From UBA10183 sp041653835 (GTDB lineage Bacteria; Omnitrophota; Gorgyraeia; Gorgyraeales; Gorgyraeaceae): a stretch of 5,215 nt of DNA. A program made the position numbers and the translations under genes. The notes under the pieces were generated by a model, which did no database searches, was not told the DNA's origin, and saw nothing but the letters and a program-made list of their open reading frames with translations. Location of the stretch: NCBI GenBank assembly GCA_041653835.1, contig JBAZEP010000066.1, forward strand, positions 1 to 5,215. Reading direction: 5' to 3'. Shown in pieces: positions 1 through 4,864 of the stretch; the first letter of the stretch is position 1; each line of letters begins with the position of its first letter.

Positions 1-634
1 AGGCGCAGGGCTGTTCAAATGCGTTGTTTATTTTGTCGATGTCTATTTTGCCCAGTAAATCTTTATATTTTGCCTTGGCCCGCAATATATCGTCATCCAG
101 TGCTCCAAGAACAAATTTGTAATCCACGAATGTTTCTTTTTCCGTTTCGTTCACGAACAGCGCGCATGAAGACCATCTGTAATCAGCAGGGTTTTGGACC
201 AAACCTTTCTTTACAGGATTCATGTGCACATATAGTGATGCGGCAAGTAGATAGCGATCGTCGAAGCATAACGCGGACCTGTAATTTCCAGAGAACACAT
301 GACCTCTTCTCTGATACTTTTTATTGAAATATTCTGCATATCTCTGCAATAATATTTTCATAAGATCTGGCATATTTGCTTCCAAAAACTTCAATAGCAG
401 GTGAATATGATTCGGCATAAGAGCAAAGCTAAGCACCTTGCATTTAAATTTACCTAGAGTTTCTTTCAATAAATGCAGCATATAAAGATAATCTGAATCT
501 TCTAAAAACAAAGGTTCTGTCCCTGACGCATGCTGAGTAATATGGCTTATAGCCCCTTCGAAACAGTATTTATCCCTGGTCCTGAAATACCGCTTCACCT
601 TTCCCTGCTCGATCAAATCAATTACATCTGCCAC
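1..634 (-). CDS. REP-associated Y1 (HUH) transposase, RAYT/IS200-like, partial
   Basis: The minus frame stays open from a GTG at 634-632 to the left edge, giving 211 codons with the C-terminus missing. It matches the Y1_Tnp/RAYT family: single-strand DNA endonucleases that cut and rejoin at short palindromes using an HUH motif and a tyrosine nucleophile. Visible motifs are MPNHIHLL (HUH histidines at about residues 76 and 78), QRYAEYFN (candidate catalytic Tyr 99 or 102), RRGHVFSGNYRS (110-120), YVHMNPVKKGLV (135-146) and YRWSS (152-156). This order is typical of RAYTs, which are usually a little over 200 aa, so only a short tail is probably lost. The GTG is chosen because AGGAGG ends 6 nt upstream; the next in-frame Met (residue 52) would cut into the domain. 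It is more AT-rich than the neighbouring gpsA and hom. No frameshift is seen. The family call is firm; whether it is active is unknown. Confidence 0.93.
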   Translation of the reverse strand, partial: MADVIDLIEQGKVKRYFRTRDKYCFEGAISHITQHASGTEPLFLEDSDYLYMLHLLKETLGKFKCKVLSFALMPNHIHLLLKFLEANMPDLMKILLQRYAEYFNKKYQRRGHVFSGNYRSALCFDDRYLLAASLYVHMNPVKKGLVQNPADYRWSSCALFVNETEKETFVDYKFVLGALDDDILRAKAKYKDLLGKIDIDKINNAFEQPCA

Positions 635-638
635 AATA

Positions 639-646
639 CACCTCCT
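639..646 (-). promoter_or_regulatory. Ribosome binding site deciding the GTG start of the transposase
   Basis: On the minus strand the sequence AGGAGGTG precedes GTG at 634, with 6 nt between AGGAGG and the start codon. This near-perfect anti-16S match fixes a non-ATG start. The same bases are complementary over 7 nt to an upstream element at 726-732, which could mask the site in long transcripts (see findings). Confidence 0.8.
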
Positions 647-654
647 ATGGTTAA

Positions 655-697
655 GCTAATGTCACATTTAAGACACTGTCTTAAATGTGACATTAGC
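655..697. repeat. Perfect 43-nt palindrome (21-bp arms, 1-nt centre) upstream of the transposase
   Basis: Bases 655-675 and 677-697 are exact reverse complements around a single base at 676; the arms begin GCTAATGTCACATTTAAG. Chance cannot readily explain 21 perfect base pairs. It lies between a TATAAT box (710-705) and the transposase SD, so it would form a hairpin or cruciform in the leader. No T-run follows on either strand, so it is not a standard intrinsic terminator. RAYTs are known to be flanked by REP palindromes that they recognise, so a REP-like substrate or regulatory site is the natural reading, but this is inference. Confidence 0.85.
672..688 (+). repeat. Copy 1 of a 17-nt motif, GACASTGTCNNAAATGT
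   Basis: This copy reads GACACTGTCTTAAATGT and covers the centre and right arm of the 43-nt palindrome. A second copy at 787-803 differs at three positions (the central S base and the two bases after TGTC). The two lie 115 bp apart in the same orientation. Together they suggest a recognition motif for the adjacent transposase. Confidence 0.55.
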
Positions 698-704
698 GGG
701 TTCT

Positions 705-710
705 ATTATA
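705..710 (-). promoter_or_regulatory. Possible -10 box for the transposase
   Basis: A perfect TATAAT occurs on the minus strand, but no good -35 lies 16-18 bp upstream; TTGAAA-like hexamers sit at unsuitable distances of about 9 and 26 bp. If used, transcription would begin at about 698, at the edge of the 43-nt palindrome. This is weak evidence because the surroundings are AT-rich. Confidence 0.3.
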
Positions 711-786
711 TAAGACACATTTCAAAGGAGGTTTTCTTTCAATTTTTTTAAAAATTTTGATAAATATACCTTAAGGTCAAAAAAAT

Positions 787-803
787 GACAGTGTCGCAAA
801 TGT
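787..803 (+). repeat. Copy 2 of the 17-nt motif, GACASTGTCNNAAATGT
   Basis: This copy reads GACAGTGTCGCAAATGT and matches 14 of 17 positions of the copy inside the palindrome. It sits 28 bp beyond the thrC stop codon and lacks the opposite palindrome arm. It may mark the outer boundary of the mobile or RAYT-associated unit, since everything between it and the transposase is AT-rich spacer. Confidence 0.5.
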
Positions 804-830
804 TCCCTTAGGAGATAAGAATATGATTTT

Positions 831-1880
831 TTAGAGGATTTCGCGGAGAACTGATTGGAGATTTGCTGGGACTACTTTGGGTTCTTTGATGGAGCTGATG
901 GCGCGGTCAGGGTCTTTGAGGCCATGGCCGGTAAGGATGCAGACTATCTTGGGATTCTTGAACTTTTTGAAATAATCCTTTTTGGCGAGTTTCATTACGC
1001 CCGCTACTGAGGCGGCTGACGCGGGCTCACAGAACACACCTTCTTTTGACGCGAGGAATTTATACGCCTCGAGTATTTCATCGTCGGAAACCATGTCTAT
1101 CATGCCTTTGGATTCATCACGGGCGGATTCCGCCTGTTTCCAGCTGGCTGGATTGCCTATCCGGATAGCGGTGGCGATAGTCTCGGGCTTTTCCACTATT
1201 TTTCCGCGGACTATAGGAGCGGCGCCTTCCGCCTGGAAGCCAAGCATCACAGGGAGATTCTTTATTTTGCCTTTTTCTTTATATTCTTTATAGCCTTTCC
1301 AGTAGGCGGTAATATTGCCGGCATTGCCCACTGGTATAGCGTGGAAATCAGGCGCTGAGCCTAACTGCTCGCATATTTCAAAGGCACCGGTCTTCTGGCC
1401 TTCGATCCTATAAGGATTGATCGAATTAACAAGCTGGATATGATGCTTGGCAGTGATTTCTTTAACAAGGTTTAGGGCATCGTCAAAATTACCGTCTATA
1501 GCTATCACCTGGGCGCCATGTATAAGCGCCTGGGCAAGTTTTCCCAGCGCTATGGCACCTTTTGGTATCAGGACAATGCATTTGATGCCTGCCCTTGCGG
1601 CGTATGCAGAGGCAGAGGCAGAGGTATTGCCAGTAGAGGCGCACATGACTGCCACGTGTTTTTCTTCAAGGGCTTTTGAAATAGCCATGGTCATGCCCCT
1701 GTCCTTGAAGGAACCAGTGGGGTTAAGGCCTTCGTATTTCAGATAGACATCGCCGGAGATAAGTTTCGATAGATGATTCGAATATACTAAAGGGGTATTG
1801 CCTTCATTGAGGGTAATTATGGGAGTAGAACCAGTGACCGGCAAAAATTCTTTATATTTATTAATTATTCCGTTATACAT
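831..1880 (-). CDS. thrC: Threonine synthase
   Basis: This PLP enzyme converts O-phospho-L-homoserine and water to L-threonine and phosphate, the last step of threonine synthesis in the cytosol. The 349-aa length and absence of a long N-terminal extension match the short, Bacillus-type form rather than the roughly 430-aa E. coli form. Landmarks in order are LNEGNTPL (24-31), GSFKDRGM with the Schiff-base lysine K59, ASTGNTSASASAY (81-93), the phosphate-binding GNAGN loop (185-189), EPASAAS (285-291) and TGHGLKDPD (317-325). All of the expected fold-type II PLP motifs are present. The ATG at 1880 has GAGGTGG six bases upstream. It lies 52 nt after hom on the same strand, behind a GC-rich hairpin region, which supports a hom-thrC operon. 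The phosphohomoserine-making kinase is not in the window. No convincing terminator was found after its TAA. Confidence 0.97.
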   Translation of the reverse strand: MYNGIINKYKEFLPVTGSTPIITLNEGNTPLVYSNHLSKLISGDVYLKYEGLNPTGSFKDRGMTMAISKALEEKHVAVMCASTGNTSASASAYAARAGIKCIVLIPKGAIALGKLAQALIHGAQVIAIDGNFDDALNLVKEITAKHHIQLVNSINPYRIEGQKTGAFEICEQLGSAPDFHAIPVGNAGNITAYWKGYKEYKEKGKIKNLPVMLGFQAEGAAPIVRGKIVEKPETIATAIRIGNPASWKQAESARDESKGMIDMVSDDEILEAYKFLASKEGVFCEPASAASVAGVMKLAKKDYFKKFKNPKIVCILTGHGLKDPDRAISSIKEPKVVPANLQSVLREIL

Positions 1881-1886
1881 TTAAAA

Positions 1887-1893
1887 CCACCTC
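1887..1893 (-). promoter_or_regulatory. Ribosome binding site of thrC, abutting a hairpin
   Basis: GAGGTGG lies 6 nt before the thrC ATG. The 3' arm of the 11-bp intergenic stem ends at 1894, directly next to this site. Folding could hinder ribosome entry unless ribosomes finishing hom (stop at 1935-1933) open the stem. Confidence 0.7.
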
Positions 1894-1930
1894 GACCTCG
1901 GAGGAGACCTGCGGCCACCTCCGAGGTCTC
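1894..1930 (-). promoter_or_regulatory. Hom-thrC intergenic RNA structure with two competing stems
   Basis: An 11-bp perfect inverted repeat (1894-1904 with 1918-1928, arm GACCTCGGAGG) has a 13-nt loop. An alternative stem pairs 1904-1910 with 1924-1930 (GAGACCT/AGGTCTC) and continues as 1912-1914 with 1921-1923 after a one-base bulge, making 10 bp. The two share bases and cannot form together. There is no long U-run after either, so a classic terminator is unlikely. A translational or mRNA-stability role between hom and thrC is inferred. Confidence 0.55.
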
Positions 1931-1932
1931 TA

Positions 1933-3228
1933 TTATTTTTCCAGCCTGATGATGACGCTTTTCTTTTTTATGGCAGGCAGTTTATTTATTCTGGATAAAG
2001 CGGCCTGCATGTCCCTTTCCCTGGCCTCATGGGTAAGCATGATTATGGGAACGATATGGGAAGCGCTGCGTTCTTTCTGAACGACGCTCGATATGCTGAT
2101 ATTGTGCCTGCCGAGGAGCGCGGCTATATTCGCGAGCACCCCGGGTTTATCTATCGCGGAAAAACGCGCGTAGTATCTGGTAACGACCTCGTCCATTTTC
2201 CTGAGTTTTTTTATCTCGCTGTCTTTGGGAATGACCAGGCAGGCGGATCCTTCCCCGCATGATATCTTGCGGCCGATATCGACTATGTCGCTTACCACGG
2301 CGCTGGCGGTAGGGAGTTTACCCGCGCCAAGGCCGTAAAACAACTGTTCGCCCGCGAGGTCGGTCTCGGTGTAAATCGCGTTATACGCGCCTGAGACAGA
2401 CGAAAGCAGGTACTCGGACGGCAGGAAAGTCGGATGTACCCTTACTTCCAGTTCATCGCCGTAACGCTTGGCAATGGCGAGAAGTTTTATTTTATAACCA
2501 AGCTCTCCCGCGTACTGGATATCAAAATTAGATATATCTTCTATGCCTTCCACATAAATATCTTTTAAATCCACCCTCTTACCGAAAGCGAGAAGCGAAA
2601 GTATCGCGAGCTTATGGCTGGAATCCATGCCTTTTATGTCCAGGGACGGGTCTTTCTCGGCATAACCTTTTTCCTGAGCCTCTTTAAGGGCGGCCTTGAA
2701 GCTCGAGCCCTTGTCAGACATACTGGACAGTATGTAATTGGAAGTGCCGTTAAGGATGCCGAAAATTCCGGCAAACCTGTTGGACACCATGCCTTCGCGT
2801 ATGGCTTTTATAATAGGAATCCCTCCGGCGACACTCGCTTCAAAATATATTTCCCTGTTGGATTCGGCCGCCTTTTGAAAAATATCATTACCCTCGGACG
2901 CCAAGAGCAGTTTATTCGCGGTAACGACATGCTTGCCCCTGGACAATGCCTTCAGCACTATCTCTTTGGCAGGATGGATACCGCCTATCAGTTCTACTAT
3001 GATATCTATATCCGGATCATTTATCACGCTGTCCGAGTCTCTTGTAAACATGCCTGGCGGCAATCTAACACCTCTTCTGGAAGACAGATCTTTATCGCAC
3101 ACCGATAAAAGGTTAAAGTCTATGCCGGTGCGTTTCAGGAGCATGCCCCTGCGCTCCAGAAGGACCCTGGCGACTCCGGATCCTATGGTGCCGAAACCTA
3201 TCAAGCCTATGTTTATTTTATTTCCCAT
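1933..3228 (-). CDS. hom: Homoserine dehydrogenase with C-terminal ACT domain
   Basis: This enzyme reduces L-aspartate 4-semialdehyde to L-homoserine with NAD(P)H, at the branch toward threonine and methionine. The 431-aa protein has three parts: a Rossmann domain beginning GLIGFGTIGSGVARVL (8-23), a catalytic/dimerisation region (about 131-320) and an ACT domain (about 353-426, with AIDKPGVLANIAALLGRHNI). Catalytic landmarks are TANK with K106, ASVAGGIPII (131-140), GILNGTSNYIL (157-167) and GYAEKDPSLDIKGMDSSHK (188-206). E191, D202 and K206 keep the spacing of the yeast active-site residues E208, D219 and K223. The ACT domain is the known site of allosteric threonine control in this family, so feedback inhibition is expected but not shown. 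No aspartokinase domain is fused. The ATG at 3228 overlaps the end of the PilZ gene by 11 nt; the SD is modest (GAAGG, or GGTGG close to the start), which fits translational coupling. Confidence 0.97.
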   Translation of the reverse strand: MGNKINIGLIGFGTIGSGVARVLLERRGMLLKRTGIDFNLLSVCDKDLSSRRGVRLPPGMFTRDSDSVINDPDIDIIVELIGGIHPAKEIVLKALSRGKHVVTANKLLLASEGNDIFQKAAESNREIYFEASVAGGIPIIKAIREGMVSNRFAGIFGILNGTSNYILSSMSDKGSSFKAALKEAQEKGYAEKDPSLDIKGMDSSHKLAILSLLAFGKRVDLKDIYVEGIEDISNFDIQYAGELGYKIKLLAIAKRYGDELEVRVHPTFLPSEYLLSSVSGAYNAIYTETDLAGEQLFYGLGAGKLPTASAVVSDIVDIGRKISCGEGSACLVIPKDSEIKKLRKMDEVVTRYYARFSAIDKPGVLANIAALLGRHNISISSVVQKERSASHIVPIIMLTHEARERDMQAALSRINKLPAIKKKSVIIRLEK

Positions 3229-3589
3229 CTTCCACCAGCCTTCTTATACCTTCCTTTACTTCCTCCGCCAATTCCACGAATTTCACGCGGGTCGCGTACA
3301 TTGTACCCCTGCCGAGCTTGTCTGAACCCACGATCTGAGCCTTTAATATGACATAATCCGAGAACTCGGGCAATCTTAATTTGATCTTCAGCATATCGTC
3401 CTTCTCGAATTTTCTGTCGCAAATAAACGCCAGCCCCCCCTCGCTCAGGTTCCTGGTCTGCGATACATCGAATTTCAGTTCATCGCCTTTCATGAGCGCG
3501 TATGAAACAATATAAGTCCCGTTTATCCTCTTATGTTTCCTGCGCTCGAATTTGACATCGCCTTCCGAAGATCCCTGTTTATCATCCAT
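3218..3589 (-). CDS. PilZ-domain protein, probable c-di-GMP receptor
   Basis: This 123-aa protein is essentially a single PilZ domain with no signal peptide or membrane segment, so it is probably cytosolic. Both ligand motifs of the family are intact: RxxxR within ERRKHKRI (R17 and R21) and [D/N]xSxxG as NLSEGG (N47, S49, G52). Beta-strand-like segments follow, including LKIKLRLPE (67-75), VILKAQIVGSD (80-90) and TRVKFVEL (100-107), then a charged C-terminal helix. Binding of cyclic di-GMP is therefore expected; the downstream target is unknown. The ATG at 3589 is preceded by GAGGAG with 8 nt spacing. It starts 23 nt after the tRNA-Pro 3' end and its TAA overlaps the hom start by 11 nt, so it probably shares a transcript with both. 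Linkage to threonine genes does not by itself show a metabolic role. Confidence 0.92.
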   Translation of the reverse strand: MDDKQGSSEGDVKFERRKHKRINGTYIVSYALMKGDELKFDVSQTRNLSEGGLAFICDRKFEKDDMLKIKLRLPEFSDYVILKAQIVGSDKLGRGTMYATRVKFVELAEEVKEGIRRLVEDGK

Positions 3590-3612
3590 GATAGCGGCTC
3601 CTCAGGTAATTT

Positions 3613-3689
3613 TGGTCGGGACGGCTGGATTCGAACCAGCGACCCCCTGAACCCCATTCAGGTGCGCTAGCCAACTGCGCCACGCCCCG
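3613..3689 (-). tRNA. tRNA-Pro (anticodon GGG)
   Basis: The minus strand folds into a complete 77-nt cloverleaf. The acceptor arm is CGGGGCG pairing with CGTCCCG (one G-U pair), then A73 and an encoded CCA. The D stem is GCGC/GCGC with GG in the loop, and the anticodon stem is CCTGA/TCAGG around the loop ATGGGGT. The variable loop has 5 nt, and the T arm is GCTGG-TTCGAAT-CCAGC. The anticodon GGG reads proline CCC and CCU codons, and the C1-G72 pair is typical of bacterial tRNA-Pro. It has its own strong promoter upstream and no terminator downstream, so RNase processing from a longer transcript with the PilZ gene is likely. Confidence 0.97.
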
Positions 3690-3729
3690 CTCCAAACCTA
3701 CGCGAATCATTTGAAACTAAGACTTAAAA

Positions 3730-3758
3730 ATTATACCATACAGGGCGCTGCGTTTCAA
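3730..3758 (-). promoter_or_regulatory. Strong sigma70-type promoter for tRNA-Pro and probably the downstream genes
   Basis: The minus strand has TTGAAA (3758-3753), a 17-bp spacer and a perfect TATAAT (3735-3730) preceded by TG one base upstream (extended -10). The predicted start is near 3723, leaving a leader of about 33 nt before the tRNA. The -35 begins two bases after the gpsA stop codon. An 8-bp inverted repeat (3710-3717 and 3752-3759) brackets it. Confidence 0.85.
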
Positions 3759-3759
3759 A

Positions 3760-4749
3760 CTATTCGGCCTTCGGTTCCCTGGACATCAATTCGCTGACAG
3801 CCAGGAGAGGGGATTTCTTTTCAAATAAAACCGCGTACACCTGCCTGGTAATCGGCAATTCCACGTCATGTTTCCTGCCGAGTTCCATTGCGGCACGGGA
3901 AGTCCACGCGCCCTCTATCTCCATGACACTTTTGCTCAAAAGTGCTTCCGGCCTGTTACCCTTTCCTACCTCTATGCCGAACCTGTGGTTCCTGCCCTCG
4001 GAACTGACGCAGGTGGTAATCATGTCCCCTAATCCGCTCAACCCCTGGAAACTCTCTTTTGAGGCGCCCATCGCGACTCCAAGACGGGTCATCTCGGCAA
4101 GGCCCCTGGTAAGTATGGCGGCTTTTGTGTTCGAGCCGAAACCAAGGCCGTCTGAAATACCCGCGGCGATAGCTATTATATTTTTAAGCGCTCCCCCGAG
4201 CTCAACGCCTATCACATCTTTATTGGTATAAACCCTGAAACATTCCGCCCTGAATATGTCGCTGATCCTTCTCGCGAAGATCTCGTCCTCCGACGCGACA
4301 ACCACGGCTGTCGGGATGCCTCTCGCGACCTCAGGCGCTATACTGGGCCCGGACAAAACCGCCAATTCCGCGTCCCCGAGTATTTCCCTGGCGATCTCGC
4401 TCATCCTTTTCAATGACTTTTCTTCTATGCCCTTGGCGACACTTACAAAACCCGCCCGGGATTCTTTTAATATCTTTTTATTTTTTGTGACCACATCCCT
4501 GAAAAACCTGGAGGGTATCGCTAAAACCACGATGTCCGCGTCTTCGCAAGCGGAACGCATCTCCGAGGTGACCTGGACGGCCTTCGGGACACTGAAACCC
4601 GGAAGGAATTTCTTGTTTTCCACGTCGCGCTTTATGGCCTCCGCGTCTTCCTTGAAGGCGCACCACAGGGAGACATCGAAGCCTTTATTTTTCAATAGAA
4701 TAGCGAGCGCCGTGCCCCAGCCGCCATCGCCTAAAACAGATATTCTCAA
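3760..4749 (-). CDS. gpsA: Glycerol-3-phosphate dehydrogenase [NAD(P)+]
   Basis: This cytosolic enzyme reduces dihydroxyacetone phosphate to sn-glycerol 3-phosphate, the backbone precursor of phospholipids. The 329-aa length is normal for bacterial GpsA. The Rossmann loop is VLGDGGWGTALA (5-16). Next come SVAKGIE with K106, SGPSIAPEVA (133-142) and the signature GGALKNIIAIAAGISDGLGFGSNTKAA with catalytic K189, then TRGLAEM (214-220), GLSGLGDMITTC (236-247) and SSEGRNHRFG (249-258), which binds cofactor and substrate. All key residues expected for the family are present. The start is TTG at 4749-4747: CGGAGGT sits about 5 nt upstream, the Rossmann strand needs these residues, and no in-frame ATG occurs before residue 64. 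It has its own promoter (4800-4772) and a short leader of about 16 nt. No terminator separates it from the tRNA promoter. Confidence 0.97.
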   Translation of the reverse strand: MRISVLGDGGWGTALAILLKNKGFDVSLWCAFKEDAEAIKRDVENKKFLPGFSVPKAVQVTSEMRSACEDADIVVLAIPSRFFRDVVTKNKKILKESRAGFVSVAKGIEEKSLKRMSEIAREILGDAELAVLSGPSIAPEVARGIPTAVVVASEDEIFARRISDIFRAECFRVYTNKDVIGVELGGALKNIIAIAAGISDGLGFGSNTKAAILTRGLAEMTRLGVAMGASKESFQGLSGLGDMITTCVSSEGRNHRFGIEVGKGNRPEALLSKSVMEIEGAWTSRAAMELGRKHDVELPITRQVYAVLFEKKSPLLAVSELMSREPKAE

Positions 4750-4752
4750 CGT

Positions 4753-4759
4753 AACCTCC
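4753..4759 (-). promoter_or_regulatory. Ribosome binding site supporting the TTG start of gpsA
   Basis: On the minus strand, CGGAGGT precedes the TTG at 4749 by about 4-5 nt. Its strength and placement justify accepting a TTG initiator instead of a distant ATG. Confidence 0.75.
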
Positions 4760-4771
4760 GTAATTTATTCA

Positions 4772-4800
4772 AGTTTAGCATACGAGCCAATAGTAGTCAA
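4772..4800 (-). promoter_or_regulatory. Sigma70-type promoter of gpsA
   Basis: The minus strand has TTGACT (4800-4795, five of six to consensus), a 17-bp spacer and TAAACT (4777-4772, four of six) with TG one base upstream, an extended -10. The predicted start is near 4765, giving a leader of about 16 nt. It has the same spacing and extended -10 design as the tRNA promoter. Confidence 0.7.
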
Positions 4801-4806
4801 CACATG

Positions 4807-4850
4807 AAAATAAGAAACCCCGGTCTTTTAACTGTCAAAAGGCCGGGGTT
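4807..4850 (-). terminator. Rho-independent terminator after the right-edge gene
   Basis: A 14-position stem pairs 4850-4837 with 4829-4816 around a 7-nt loop. The base is GC-rich (AACCCCGG/CCGGGGTT), and one position (4842/4824) is A-C on the minus-strand RNA but G-U on the plus-strand RNA. On the minus strand it is followed by the T-rich tail TTTCTTATTTTC; the plus-strand exit has no T-run. It ends the transcript of the gene stopping at 4865 and insulates gpsA, whose promoter begins 7 nt later. Confidence 0.85.
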
Positions 4851-4864
4851 GACCAAGGAGCATG

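Noticed and set aside
655..697. The 43-nt palindrome as a rho-independent terminator
   Set aside because: Neither strand has a T-run after the stem, and it lies just upstream of the transposase SD, where a terminator would block its own gene.
530..751. Plus-strand reading frame of 73 codons across the transposase start and palindrome
   Set aside because: It is antisense to the start of a well-supported transposase, has no SD and no recognisable protein features, and reads through the palindrome.
772..810. Possible intrinsic terminator after thrC (short palindrome GACACTGTC followed by a T-run on the minus strand)
   Set aside because: The palindrome has four base pairs around one base and cannot form a proper hairpin; the only longer-range pairing (TAAGG with CCTTA) is weak and lies across the T-run.
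1..830. CRISPR array or toxin-antitoxin locus in the AT-rich left part
   Set aside because: There are no regularly spaced repeats, and the single coding frame is a transposase; the motif copies are only two and unevenly placed.
2614..3108. Plus-strand reading frame of 164 codons inside hom
   Set aside because: It lies entirely antisense to the homoserine dehydrogenase gene, whose motifs are all intact, and its translation resembles no known family.
3613..3689. tRNA as an integration (att) site of a genomic island
   Set aside because: No integrase gene, no duplicated tRNA 3' end and no phage-like genes are visible; the flanks are housekeeping genes.
4256..4807. Plus-strand reading frame of 183 codons antisense to gpsA
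   Set aside because: It is a mirror of the gpsA coding frame and ends in the gpsA promoter region; it has no SD or motif support.
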